From Symbiotaphrina buchneri (Eukaryota > Ascomycota > Symbiotaphrinales > Symbiotaphrinaceae), in NCBI GenBank assembly GCA_001599915.1, contig BCIG01000021.1, positions 310,001 through 374,000 of the forward strand: a stretch of DNA of 64,000 bases. The letters are read 5' to 3'. How positions within the stretch are numbered: the stretch's first letter is position 1; each line of letters starts with the position of its first letter. A program made the translations under genes and the position numbers. Below, piece by piece: positions 43,177 to 53,401 of this stretch. The notes beneath the pieces are model-generated. The model had not been told where the DNA came from, searched no databases, and was given only the letters and a program-made list of their open reading frames with translations.

Positions 43177-43810
43177 TCAATCGGTAGGGCGTCCACCGCG
43201 TTCTACCAAGGTATAACCCTCCTCTAGGGGCGTAGTAGGCACCATACAAGGCACACTGGATTCTGCAGATCCGGCTTGTGTTGTCCGCTGTGGTGCACTG
43301 TGTGCAGATTCTGTCTCGTCTTTGGGTGCTTCGCGAGCTAAGGGGCTAGTGGGACCATTACCCTCGCCATTCCCACTGAAAGTAGCTCCCAGAGGTTTCC
43401 GCCGGTGAGGACTGTTACCGCTGCCTCTGCGACGGATTGTAGATGCTGTTCCTGTCTGCTTCTGCTTCAAGAGCTCTTCGGTCTGTCGCAGCCGTGCTTC
43501 GAGAGCCTCAAGCTCCTGGGCGTGTGTTGACACAACCCGCTTCCTGGTTTGCTCTTAGTGCTGAGCTCTGTCCTATTGGAGCCACAGATAACAAAAACTT
43601 ACTTGTCCTCCACAGACTGTGATAAATCGACCAAGCTACTGTCCAGTTGGAAGGCATCTTCTAGCAAGGCGGAAAAGTTTCGCGCCATGGTACTGCGCCA
43701 GCCGACTGGTTAGTGCTTCTATCCTCCACTGTACTGCAAGGGCAGACATACGATTGAGGCCGTCCATCTGGTTTCCAGTCTTTGTTCAAGTCTCTCTCGT
43801 CATCAGACAT
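43177..43810 (-). CDS. Small coiled-coil protein of unknown function
   Basis: I recognise no family. Three minus-strand exons, 43752-43810, 43603-43692 and 43177-43543, splice in frame to 171 residues starting MSDDERDLNKDWKPDGR. The middle (about residues 21-80) is helical with heptad character: NFSALLEDAFQLDSSLVDLS then QELEALEARLRQTEELLKQK, a probable coiled coil. The C-terminal half is Ser/Thr/Gly/Pro-rich and disordered, with a basic RRRGSG..HRRKP patch, ending TPLEEGYTLVERGGRPTD. Both introns have good donors (GTATGT, GTAAGT). A coiled coil plus disordered tail suggests an adaptor or complex subunit, but no partner can be named. It is divergent from the bromodomain gene. Confidence 0.65.
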
Positions 43811-44466
43811 TTTGGAAGCTCGAAAGGCTTATTCGACAAGAGCCTTTTGATCTGTCACAGGTTGAGTTGTCGATAAGCGGGGGACTGTGCCCCTGAAGCT
43901 TCAGGCGATAGATAGGTAGCTGCGATATCCAAAACTGCTTGGGTGCGCGTACAAGTGACCAACGCACCACCAACGCAGCCAAGGGTTGATTGTACACGTC
44001 CAATGATTGCAAGTTAGACTGATATCAAGGAGGAGGACAGGTCTAATTTGAGGCCTCCCCCTTGCTGCCGGCCAGAAGCATTATGGGATCATTACAATGT
44101 CTGGGGAAAGGGAGGCGGTAAACAAGAGCATGTGGCCCGTGCTTTGGAGCTAGTCCTGGACGAGCAGTCGCCTGCTTCTCCCCCTTACTCTCACATTTCG
44201 AAAAGTCACGTGTTATTTTGATTCTGTTCACCTTCGAATTGATTCAACGCGCGCCAGTGGGAAAGCAACACCACCGCCAACACAGTCTCCGAGACTTACC
44301 GAACACCATAGAAAGCAGTCACTACTGCTGTTGAGCTTATAGCGCATGGCGGACAACTTTCGGAGTCCTTGGTGATACATTCATGCTGCTCGGGAACGGC
44401 GCAGGGGAGGAAGGGGTGCAGACGATCACAGGATTCCTCGTGTCGGTGCTCGCACGGTCAGATATA
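43811..44466. promoter_or_regulatory. Divergent promoter: coiled-coil protein and bromodomain protein
   Basis: A 656-bp gap between two starts. An in-frame ATG at 44383, upstream of the chosen bromodomain start, could extend that protein by 28 residues. No other gene is supported. Confidence 0.4.
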
Positions 44467-47400
44467 ATGGCCTCGGCAGCTTATACCCCACTGGAATCGC
44501 TCCTCCTCTTCCAGTCCCTTGCCGCATATGGTGTTGATCCCCCAATTTTCAGCAGGATATCTGAGTTGTTGAAGGGCAACCCGCTTGTCCAGTCGGCAAC
44601 AGCTTTCGATCCTGGCCGACTGAGTCCCGATGCCTTGAGAGAGCTGTATCTGGGCTTGCTCAAAGAGGAGATAAAAGCTGGTCTTGCTGATGGAGCTGAA
44701 GGCGACAGCTCCAGCGCTTCGGGAGATGCCCAACAAACCTCTAAGAAACGGAAGCTCGCGAGCCCTCCCTCACCGTCTCCGCAAGAAGTGGCACAACAGA
44801 CGGAGCTTCTACCACAATTGATTCCGAGGCTGTATGCTCGATACAAGGAGTCTATAACGAGGGAGATACGAGAGGAGGAACTCAAGTATCAAACTCTACA
44901 GCGAGAGATCGAGGAGAGCGAGCGGCAAGCGGTAGAGGCTCAGCTTGGAGCGAATCTTGCGACTGCACCCACTGCACCATTAGAGAAAGTGGACGACACA
45001 CTCCAAACTGAAAGACCGCCGGTACAGGAACCCGCAGATGGAGAGCCTACGGCACCGCAAGAACCAGCTCCATCAGACGGTCCATTACCACCGGCAGAAA
45101 CTGTGGTCCAAAGGCAGCAAGTTCAGCTTGCGGACGCTGCTGCCGCTCCACAAGCATCCGGTGCCACCCAAACCTCTACAGCTTTCCCTACAGACGTGAG
45201 CTCAGGGGAAGCTCCACGGTCGGACCTGGGTTACGAAGTAGGGAAAGAAGCTGGAGAAGGAGCGCCCACTACTCAAGCAGCTCCTCCTGCGGCTGAACCT
45301 CTGCTGCCTGCTCCTAAGCCTGTGGAAGAGGCAGTCAAGCCTGTAGTCCCACAGATACCGGACCTCCAACATACCCAGCCGCTGTCGTCCGAAGGGAAGC
45401 AGCTGAATCCACCTCTTCCAGAAGCAGCAGCGCAACCCTCCGCACCTGCAACTCCTTTTCAACTTCCCCAACCGCGTCCCTCCATCCACGGTTATAGTCT
45501 TACACCACAGGTACCTGCGGCCCAAGGCGTACCTCATCCGGTAAGGGCGGAAAACCCGACGCCTGGTTCGGCAGCTGTCATACCACCTGCTGCTGGGCCT
45601 GATTATGGATCAAACTCACCGAGCAAGTTCCTGAACATATCCCCCGACCTGTCAAAGCAACATACGCAAACAGCACCTCCTCTACGTCCAAATCAACACG
45701 CTTATCAGCCCTCTCCTTCCCCTGGGCAGCTGGCTGGGACATCGCCCGCCCAGCCAAAAACCAAACGCGAACGCCAGGCAGCCAAGCAGGCGCAGGTGGC
45801 ACCTCCGCCTCCTGGCTTCTACAGTCAAACACCTCTATATCCGTATGCGCCTCAAGTCCAGACACCTATTCCATCCCAGGTTCTACAAGGTCAACAGCCA
45901 TGGCCACCTCACCATTGGCCCAGCCCGGGAGGCATCCAGCTTCCGCCGTTTCAGAGCACTCCAGTACCTCCTCAACAAGATGCAAATCGACCACCACCAA
46001 TTCCACCGCTTGGGAGACCTCCCCCTACAATACCCTACCAGCACTCACCCTACGCTTCTCACCCTGTATATCCTCAACCCGCGGCTTACCAAGGTCCACA
46101 TACTCCTGTGCATAATCCCTTCAACCAACACCCTGGACGAATGTCGCTTAGACTCGATACGTCAGCCACGTCGACCCGATGGAAGGCTTTGGATGCTACT
46201 TCCGTTGGTAGAACACCTGGCTCTCCCGTTCGCCCTGGCCCCGAGGCTGTCAGCCCTATCAGTGAGAGGGCGCCGTCTCTAGAGCCCGAAGCGCCTCCAG
46301 AAGAGAGTACCCCCGTCCCGTCGTCGAGGCAAAGGGTGACTCGTAAGTCGCAGGCAGAAGTTCTGCAGTCGGAAGAACAGACTCCGACAGCGGTGACGGA
46401 AACCTCTGGGGCAAAACGTGGCAGATCAAAGACGGTTCGGGGAGGTCGAACGCAGAAAGCGCGTGGCAGGCCAGCAAGAGGGAGTCCTTCGACTGCCGGG
46501 CGGCGGTCGCCTAGTCACTCAGTCACTTCGGACGTTGACGACAACCCGGATGAGCTGTCTATGGACAATGAAACAATTGCACACCGTAGGGTTAAGAACG
46601 AACCTGTCATGACTCCTTCAGGTCTTCCTACGGATGAAGATAAACAGTTGACTGGACAGAGTACTGCTCGCGGTCGTGGCCGCCCGCCCGCGGCAAGAAC
46701 ATCTTCGGAAGTCGAGACACCCAGACCCGGCCTAAAGCGGAAGCGCAGTCGACCTCCTACTCCAGCGGAGGCGTATTCTGAAAGTGATGGAGCGCCCGTT
46801 CCTTCTAAGCCACAGACGGTTCTGGCTACAAGAAATTTCGCTCGTATCTCTTCTACAATATTGAGCTCCATATCTGGCCACAAGCACGCCTCGATATTTG
46901 CCAAACCTGTAAAGGACACGGTAGCTGAGAACTATCATGATCTTATCTACAGACCGCAGGACCTTAAGTCAATCAAAGCAGCTATTCAAGCTGGCTCAAA
47001 GGTAGTCAACGCCGCGTCCACGGGGACTCCAAGTGCGGAGTCTCCAGGACCTAGCGGAGCAGCTACGGCCGGCGGCAAAGGATCGAGCTTGTATCTGCCA
47101 GTAAGCGAGGATGTCGTTCCGCCGAAAGCCATAGTCAACTCTGCCCAGCTCGAGAAGGAGGTTATGCGAATGTTCGCGAATGCTATCATGTACAACCCTG
47201 ACCCGCAGCGTGGTTTCGGCAGATCCTTCAAACTGCGTCCCGGCGGTAGAGAACCCACAGACGAGGAGGAAGAAGAGGAGCTGGTTGCAGAAGATGAGGA
47301 AGGTCGTATCGCCGCTGACACGCGAGAGATGTTTCAAGTTGTGGAGAAGAGCATCGAGGACTGGCGGGCTGCAGAACGCGCAGTGGAGGATGCGACTCCC

Positions 47401-47547
47401 GGCAGGGCAACTGGGGGAAAACTGAGAGAGGTCCTGCGAGATAGAGACGAGGACGAGGAAGGTGATGAGCTTGCCGCGGAGGAGCCTAAGGACGTGGAAG
47501 AGAGCGATGGCGCTTCGGGAACAGTCAAGAGGCGCAGAAGAGCGTAG
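44467..47547 (+). CDS. Bromodomain protein, NuA4-associated Brd8/Bdc1-like
   Basis: A nuclear chromatin protein, 1026 residues in a single exon. The N-terminus MASAAYTPLESLLLFQSLAA matches the conserved start of this family, so I prefer 44467 over the in-frame ATG at 44383. Residues 30-170 are helical with EEELKYQTLQREIEESERQA as a coiled coil. A long Pro/Gln/Ala-rich disordered middle (about 190-620) is followed by a basic region with AT-hook-like GRGRPP and RGRPAR motifs. The bromodomain is C-terminal (about residues 790-930): a ZA region with SIFAKPVKDTVAENYHDLIY and a BC region with MYNP, whose Asn is the acetyl-lysine ligand. A Glu-rich tail and terminal KRRRRA follow. In other species such proteins sit in the NuA4 acetyltransferase complex. 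Confidence 0.8.
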   Translation: MASAAYTPLESLLLFQSLAAYGVDPPIFSRISELLKGNPLVQSATAFDPGRLSPDALRELYLGLLKEEIKAGLADGAEGDSSSASGDAQQTSKKRKLASPPSPSPQEVAQQTELLPQLIPRLYARYKESITREIREEELKYQTLQREIEESERQAVEAQLGANLATAPTAPLEKVDDTLQTERPPVQEPADGEPTAPQEPAPSDGPLPPAETVVQRQQVQLADAAAAPQASGATQTSTAFPTDVSSGEAPRSDLGYEVGKEAGEGAPTTQAAPPAAEPLLPAPKPVEEAVKPVVPQIPDLQHTQPLSSEGKQLNPPLPEAAAQPSAPATPFQLPQPRPSIHGYSLTPQVPAAQGVPHPVRAENPTPGSAAVIPPAAGPDYGSNSPSKFLNISPDLSKQHTQTAPPLRPNQHAYQPSPSPGQLAGTSPAQPKTKRERQAAKQAQVAPPPPGFYSQTPLYPYAPQVQTPIPSQVLQGQQPWPPHHWPSPGGIQLPPFQSTPVPPQQDANRPPPIPPLGRPPPTIPYQHSPYASHPVYPQPAAYQGPHTPVHNPFNQHPGRMSLRLDTSATSTRWKALDATSVGRTPGSPVRPGPEAVSPISERAPSLEPEAPPEESTPVPSSRQRVTRKSQAEVLQSEEQTPTAVTETSGAKRGRSKTVRGGRTQKARGRPARGSPSTAGRRSPSHSVTSDVDDNPDELSMDNETIAHRRVKNEPVMTPSGLPTDEDKQLTGQSTARGRGRPPAARTSSEVETPRPGLKRKRSRPPTPAEAYSESDGAPVPSKPQTVLATRNFARISSTILSSISGHKHASIFAKPVKDTVAENYHDLIYRPQDLKSIKAAIQAGSKVVNAASTGTPSAESPGPSGAATAGGKGSSLYLPVSEDVVPPKAIVNSAQLEKEVMRMFANAIMYNPDPQRGFGRSFKLRPGGREPTDEEEEEELVAEDEEGRIAADTREMFQVVEKSIEDWRAAERAVEDATPGRATGGKLREVLRDRDEDEEGDELAAEEPKDVEESDGASGTVKRRRRA

Positions 47548-48451
47548 ATAAAATTAACACAGGGATTGCGACTCTGCATTTGCAGGCTGACCCTGGGCCT
47601 GTTGGGGTGATCAACACTTTTGTGTCAGGTTGGACATAACCATCGTATCAGCATTGCATGTGACCATTCAGCAGTGCAAAGCGTAGCCTCTGTGCCTGTG
47701 TCCAGAATTCCGACTCCACCTGTCGAAAGTTCCCTTTATCCCATCGATGTTCTGTGTCAAGATGTTGGCAGCTGTCAGTTCGGGCGAGGCAACCTTATGT
47801 CATCAGCTCGTATGCCCCGCGACCCCTATTTTACCCCTTTCAATGGGACAGCTACTTGTTGACACGAGTATGCTATCATTGATATAACCCCGAAATTCAC
47901 ATAGTGTTGCAGGAGGTATCTCCATAAGAGACTGACAATAACAGACACAATAAGATTGCAAGGGGTGCTTAGAGTGCAGTACCACTCTTAGTTGATGCAG
48001 GCTATCTAAGTTGTCTAAGTTATCCGAGTTGTCTAAGTTATGGAAACGATATTCCTTGTCTACGCTTTCTGGGCCTTTCTAAGTTTGGTGTAGGCATGTC
48101 TTCCTGATCAAGATCGTATCAGGAGCAACCCATTCCCGTGATCACCTCTTCAAAGAAAATGTCTTCAGGGCCCTTCTTCATTTGTTCTTGATCAACGTGG
48201 CCATGACATCTTCGTGCCTTTATATTACTCAAGTAGAACCTGGGTCAGTATAAATGACTGTGGATCGGCTCGGTACATGCACTGCTGAAATAACTGGCTT
48301 ATATCAAGTCTAATGACATTTACTGCTCAGCCTCGGGGGATTATATGTTTTCATTCACCAGATTCAAAAGTCAAGAATTTGCATAACAGTCGAGCATATG
48401 CACACGCCAACTATTATTTCTGGTCCTCTGTCCTGAAGAAATCATCAACAG
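47548..48451. other. Convergent intergenic region with short tandem repeat
   Basis: No gene is supported in this 0.9 kb. A short tandem repeat with an 18-bp period occurs at about 48004-48043, where TTGTCTAAGTTAT appears at 48011-48023 and 48029-48041, preceded by a diverged partial copy. The rest is unremarkable and moderately AT-rich. Confidence 0.45.
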
Positions 48452-48649
48452 TCACCCGCCAGCATACTCCGTCAGAATATAGTTGATCCAGTCCGGGGAC
48501 ACCGACCGGCCAGACAGAACGATTATCATAGCGATGATCTCCTCGATGTTCATGTCGTTACGATAGCTCTCCAGTACAAAGTCGATCCAGGTCTGTGAGA
48601 ACCACCGGCCTGGTGATTGGGGAATTGGATTGTCTTGGGGCCAAGGCAT
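48452..48649 (-). CDS. Putative 65-residue protein with internal duplication
   Basis: An intact small frame with ATG at 48649. Two halves resemble each other: TWIDFVLESYRNDMNIEEII and DWINYILTEYAGG share W-I-[DN]-[FY]-[VI]-L-x-[ES]-Y spacing, each a short amphipathic helix. The composition is protein-like rather than random (acidic, aromatic, no Cys). No family is recognised. It stands alone between convergent 3' regions, with 329 bp before the Mak5 stop. It could be a genuine small protein, the last exon of a larger one, or chance. Confidence 0.4.
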   Translation of the reverse strand: MPWPQDNPIPQSPGRWFSQTWIDFVLESYRNDMNIEEIIAMIIVLSGRSVSPDWINYILTEYAGG

Positions 48650-48978
48650 GTTGACTTTTATGTTCGTCGATATTTGAAGGGCTTTGTGTGCGGAAGCTGC
48701 AGGTCGTTAAGGGTTGTCAAGGGTGAGTATCTCCTGTTCTCATTAGATGTTGCTGTATCTTTATCTGTTGCAGGAGAACTTCAGAGGTAGGTGGAAAATG
48801 GCCTGCTTGATATATTTTCGACAGCAGGAACACGACGCAGCATTCGTGCACGTAGTCAACGTGAGGACTACGCGTACGAATCTTGACCACATAAGCCCTG
48901 ACGCACATCATCACACATGACATGTTGTGGAACGCAGTGTTCAACAAAGTGTTGCACAAGACCGGATAATGACTGGGC
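48650..48978. other. Intergenic, small ORF to Mak5 3' end
   Basis: A 329-bp gap; it should carry the promoter of the 65-residue ORF and the Mak5 3' region. No motif is identifiable. Confidence 0.35.
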
Positions 48979-51476
48979 TTAACGCTCGAAATCCAGGGGA
49001 TCCACGGTTCCCAAGAATTCTCCATCTCTTCTGCCCTCAAGCAGTTCCTGCAGATCCACCCTCCCACTGGTGAGGTACCGCTCACTTACGCCAACGTTGA
49101 TCCTCTGCGCCAGCAGTCCCTTCAACTCTGCCCTCAAGCCACCCAGCTCTGCCTTTGTTAAAGACCTCGCCTGCTGCTCAGCTTTCTTCTTCCCGCCCCC
49201 TCTTCCTTTTCTCGTCCCTGCCTGAGTCTCGAATTCGTCACTGTCATACTCCACTCCGAGCTCCTCGGCGGCAGTCCGCAGCCAGTCATCTTCATGGCTC
49301 TTCTTCTCCTTCGCAAGTGAAGCATCAGCAATTTTTTTTGCCAGAGTGACTCGTGGCTTCAGCCGTGAAACGACACGTCTGTCCAGGTCTAAAGACCGCA
49401 TATAATAGGTGCTCTTGCTACCTCCGGCATCGGCGTGGACCTTGGCGACGAGTCTCCTCACACCCACCACTTCCTCTGGGCTACACAGCAGGACACTGGA
49501 CCCAGAACTCTCGGCCCGCGCAGTCCGCCCTGAGCGGTGCACATACATGTCCGCTGTGCGCGGTAGGTGATAGTGCACGATAAGTTGTACGCCTTTGATG
49601 TCGAGGCCGCGCGCTGCTACATCAGTCGCAATAAGGATAGAGCCTGTCTTGCTAGACTCAGAGAAGCGTTCGACAGATCGAAGACGAGCCTTTTGAGGCA
49701 TCTGAGAGTGAAGGGCTAAGGCTGGGAGGTTGAGGTTCTGCAAGAAAGGTGTGAGTCGACGGACCGAGGAGATCGAGTTGGTGAATATTAGAGCCCTAGT
49801 CCTGGGGTAGTAGAGCAAGAGAGCGTAAAGATATAGGTCCTGTCGAATGATCAGTCATGTAATAGGAGACCACGGAATTCTCACACTGACATTCTCCAAT
49901 GCCGCACATTCCACAAGCCCCTCCTTCAGTCCTTCCGCCATTTGAGAGACAGGGTTGACATCAATAAACTTTGGTTTGTCCTCACGAAAGTTCAGCTTCT
50001 TGAGCAGATATTCCATCGACTCCTTCTGGCTCATCAAGTCTCCTCCAGGTTTACCCTTTCCAGCAAGCTTTTGCTGGAGGCCTTTGTGGAAGGTAGCAGA
50101 AAAAACAAGCGTCTGCCTTTCCCTCCCTATTTCTGAAGCTTGACCATTGAAGCCCTCAGAGCCTTCTTCTGCTTCTTCCCGGTCAAAAACATTTAGAATC
50201 TCTTCCAGTTCCTTGAAATGGCCCTGACTGAGAAGTCGATCTGCCTCATCTACTACCAGGAACTTGACCTTCTTCAGCCAGTCAATTAGGCCATGGCCAG
50301 AACTGATGACCTCCCATAACCGGCCAGGTGTGGCAACAATCACATCCGCATTCCTCAAAAGTCTCTGCTGCTTTTGCAAAGCAAGACCGCCTGTGACCGT
50401 GGCAATCGAGGGGACATCGAAGGTAGAACTAGAGCATAAAGCTGTCAGATGGGCACCAAGCTGATGCGCCAGCTCTCGGGTCGGGGAAAGTATGAGTGCG
50501 ATTGCGGGATGTCGTGGCTGATCTTCTGAATCCGTGCTCGGCTTGAATGTCCTTTCCGCTTTTGTCTCTAGGTAGTGTTCGAGGATAGGTATTCCAAAAG
50601 CTAGGGTCTTTCCAGATCCAGTCGAAGCCTTTCCGATGACATCCCGTCCTGCTAGAATTTCCGGAACAGCAGCAGCTTGAATCGGTGTAGGCTTGGGAAA
50701 CTTCAACTTTGCCAGTGAGGAGAGTGTCTCTGGAGATAGGTTGAGTGACTTCCACTCAGACACTGCCTACAGTCAGTTATTGCCCATTCCAATTCTTCGC
50801 AATACCCTACCGTCTGTCTCGTCCTCCATTGCTTCTTCTTCCAGGGCAGCAAATATCCCCTTGGGCGAGGCCTCAGTTTTTGCTGCTGCATCCTTTCCCT
50901 TTTGTTTCTTTGTCTTTTTCTCCTTCTTCACTGCGTTTGGTACAGCTCCACTTGCACCCTTTTCTTCCTCACCGAGGGTCTTCGCCGTAGTACCATCGAG
51001 AGTAGATTGCTCTTCATCCTCTTCTTCTTCGAACCCTTCCCACTCGTCTCCCTCGTCTTCTACCTCCTTTGGCATAACATCCGTATCTAAAGCAACTTGA
51101 TCTTTGCCTTGAGGCCCCTTTCGCTTCTTGGCAGGCTTCTCACCGTTCACCCTCAACTGCATGGGAAATATTAGTCTACAGCTTCATGGACCACCCAACG
51201 TATTCTGCACACCTTATATTGCACTATACCATCTTCCCCTCTTACGACATCGACGTCATCAATCTCTTCGAGCCCGAAAAACCCCTCAGCATCCTCAAGC
51301 TTATCAGGTAGGGGCACGCTCTGCCAGTCCAGCTCATCCAATTTCACAAGCTTCCCGGTAGCCTCGTCTGAGTTGGCACCGGCGGCTGTCCCGCCATTTC
51401 CAATTTTCTGCCGTTTTCGAAATTTGCTAGGCTTCGATTTGCCCTCCAAAGGCCGCTTTCTCTCCAACAAGGCCAT
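48979..51476 (-). CDS. mak5: DEAD-box ATP-dependent RNA helicase Mak5
   Basis: Mak5 is a nucleolar helicase for 60S ribosomal subunit assembly. Minus-strand exons 51213-51476, 50811-51156, 49891-50762 and 48979-49839 give 780 residues. The start [20 protein letters not shown] is the conserved basic N-terminus; an acidic linker with [10 protein letters not shown] follows. The helicase core begins with [13 protein letters not shown] (Q motif region PTPIQAA), then ASTGSGKT (motif I), PTRELAHQ (Ia), VDEADRLL (II), VFSATFHK (III), [11 protein letters not shown] (IV), [13 protein letters not shown] (V) and HRSGRTARA (VI), all intact. The exon 3/4 junction uses a GTCAGT donor, chosen because it keeps phase 0 into [12 protein letters not shown]. 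It is divergent from trm7 with a 225-bp shared promoter. Confidence 0.95.
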
Positions 51477-51701
51477 ATCAGACGTTGTGTAGCGTGCAGT
51501 CAGAGCTGTCGTGTCTGCTGGAAAAAGTTCATGGATCTCCGCAAATAAGCTTTCTTGACTTTCCGGCGCTAGCGGGGACAGCCTTGCACAAAAAGTCGAC
51601 GCACGCCGCGGCGGACGCACCCGTGCATCTCCTGGTCGATCAGCGCCCACAAACGTCGCACTACAAGGAGGGGCGTTAATTACCCGTTCCTCGCACTCGC
51701 A
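51477..51701. promoter_or_regulatory. Divergent promoter of mak5 and trm7
   Basis: Only 225 bp separate the two starts, so ribosome assembly and tRNA modification genes must share control elements here. The trm7-proximal part is GC-rich (51590-51640). No known ribosome-biogenesis motif could be identified with confidence. Confidence 0.45.
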
Positions 51702-52922
51702 ATGGGTAAATCGTCCAAAGACAAGCGTGATGCCTACTACCGGCTGGCGAAAGAGCAGGGCTGGCGCGCCCGCTCGGCATTCAAGCTCCTACAGCTGGAC
51801 GAGGAATTCGACTTGTTCAATGGGGTCACGCGAGTGGTGGATCTATGCGCTGCGCCTGGGAGCTGGAGCCAGGTGCTCAGCAGAGTCTTGATAAAAGGGG
51901 AGAAGTTTGGAAGGAAGGCCTGGGAAGCGCAGCTTGCGGCTGAGAAAGCGGAGGTGCGAGAGGTTATGGCCCAGGTGAGGAACGAGGGGAAATTGCAGGA
52001 TGAGGGCGGGACTGCTACTTCGGTCACTTCGAAAGAGGAGAAGGAAGAGGGGAAAGAGGAGCCACAGGAAGAGACTGATAAGCCCCGACGGGACGTCAAA
52101 ATCGTGGCCATCGACCTGCAACCAATGACTCCCCTTGAGGGTATCACCACACTATGCGCCGACATCACGGCACCCTCCACCATCCCACTCCTCCTGCGCG
52201 CCCTCGATCCCGAAGTTTACACCGCCGACCCCACCTCCAAAACGGCCTCCTCACCCGTCGACCTCGTGCTCAGCGACGGCGCGCCCGACGTCACCGGCCT
52301 GCACGACCTGGACATCTACATCCAGTCGCAGCTGCTCTTCGCCGCGCTGAACCTGGCGCTTTGCGTGCTGAAGCCCGGCGGGAAGTTCGTGGCCAAGATC
52401 TTCCGCGGCCGAGATGTCGACCTGCTGTATGCGCAGCTGAAACTGCTCTTCGAGAGCGTGAGGGTTGCGAAGCCGCGCAGTAGCCGCGCCAGCAGTATCG
52501 AAGCTTTCGTGGTGTGCCAGGGCTTCCGGCCGCCGAAGGGGTTTAAGGCGAGCTTGGAGAACCCATTGGGGTTGCCTACAAATACCTCATCTGCGGAACA
52601 GTCGTTTTCTGCGTCGGATTTAGAGTTGCCCTCGGACTCCACAGGCGGCCAGCGCCGCCTCACAAGGCCCGATGGGATCGTCGAGCTGCACCTCGTGGGA
52701 GAAGAAGAGGAATCTGCCCGCGCGAATCGGTATATTGCACCCTTTCTGGCTTGCGGGGATATCTCGGCCTGGGACGCGGACGCTACATACCATCTGCCGA
52801 AGGACAGGCAGAGTCTTGATCCTGTGCAGCCGCCGACGGCGCCTCCCTACAAGCGCGCCCTCGAGGAGAGGAAGAGAATGGGTGGGGCGTATGGGAAGAC
52901 GGGGAAGACTACGGGGAAGTAG
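51702..52922 (+). CDS. trm7: tRNA (ribose 2'-O) methyltransferase Trm7, FtsJ family
   Basis: Trm7 methylates ribose 2'-O at positions 32 and 34 of the tRNA anticodon loop in the cytoplasm, with Trm732 and Trm734 as partners. Single exon, 406 residues. The N-terminus [20 protein letters not shown] and [15 protein letters not shown] carries the first catalytic Lys. The SAM motif is [14 protein letters not shown]; the catalytic Asp is in [17 protein letters not shown] and the second Lys in GGKFVAKIF; the late Glu lies near [12 protein letters not shown]. Between the SAM motif and the catalytic Asp there is a charged insertion (about residues 90-128, Lys/Glu-rich), which lengthens the protein relative to yeast. 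The C-terminal extension after residue 290 is Ser-rich and then conserved around [15 protein letters not shown]. Confidence 0.94.
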   Translation: MGKSSKDKRDAYYRLAKEQGWRARSAFKLLQLDEEFDLFNGVTRVVDLCAAPGSWSQVLSRVLIKGEKFGRKAWEAQLAAEKAEVREVMAQVRNEGKLQDEGGTATSVTSKEEKEEGKEEPQEETDKPRRDVKIVAIDLQPMTPLEGITTLCADITAPSTIPLLLRALDPEVYTADPTSKTASSPVDLVLSDGAPDVTGLHDLDIYIQSQLLFAALNLALCVLKPGGKFVAKIFRGRDVDLLYAQLKLLFESVRVAKPRSSRASSIEAFVVCQGFRPPKGFKASLENPLGLPTNTSSAEQSFSASDLELPSDSTGGQRRLTRPDGIVELHLVGEEEESARANRYIAPFLACGDISAWDADATYHLPKDRQSLDPVQPPTAPPYKRALEERKRMGGAYGKTGKTTGK

Positions 52923-53401
52923 GGGAGCAGAATCTTTGTCATTTTGCAAGCATAGCGAGGAGTTCATGTTGGGGGATATGGTTAGAATGAGACATGTCGT
53001 ATAGCATGCACCATGTGTATGGAGCAGCCCATAAGTAGCAATATTTCGAGATTACCTGCTACAGTGGCTATACAATCTACTACGAAACTCGGCCTACGAT
53101 ATCAATGGGATCATAACATGTCAAGTGAATCGGATGAGAATGTGACGGAACCTCGTCCGTGTTTCAGCATTTCATTCAACATGCTAAGTCCGCTACATGG
53201 CAAACGGAGCGCCCCAACACCATGACCGCGCCAAACATGACTGAGCGAGCGATTGGACCTGATGGTCGATTCTTCCCTAACGAGCGATCCATTCCTCAGA
53301 GAAGGGAAGTCAAGAAACGCATTTCACTCGTAGCCGTAGTATGCGGGGCCGGGCCGGGGGAAAGCACGGTACGCCCGACCGTGTTTGCGGCGGTAGCGCT
53401 G
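52923..53401. other. Convergent 3' region, trm7 to SIS gene
   Basis: A 479-bp gap between two stops. Frames across 53296-53400 on the minus strand are GC-rich readings that continue the SIS gene in other phases and look non-coding. Nothing else is seen. Confidence 0.4.

Noticed and set aside
43160-43215. tRNA-like D-arm sequence (GCTCAATCGGTAGGGC)
   Set aside because: No matching T-arm or acceptor stem can be found downstream, and the stretch overlaps the end of the coiled-coil protein gene.
44383-44466. Upstream in-frame start of the bromodomain gene
   Set aside because: The extra 28 residues do not match the conserved family start, which begins at 44467; kept only as an alternative.
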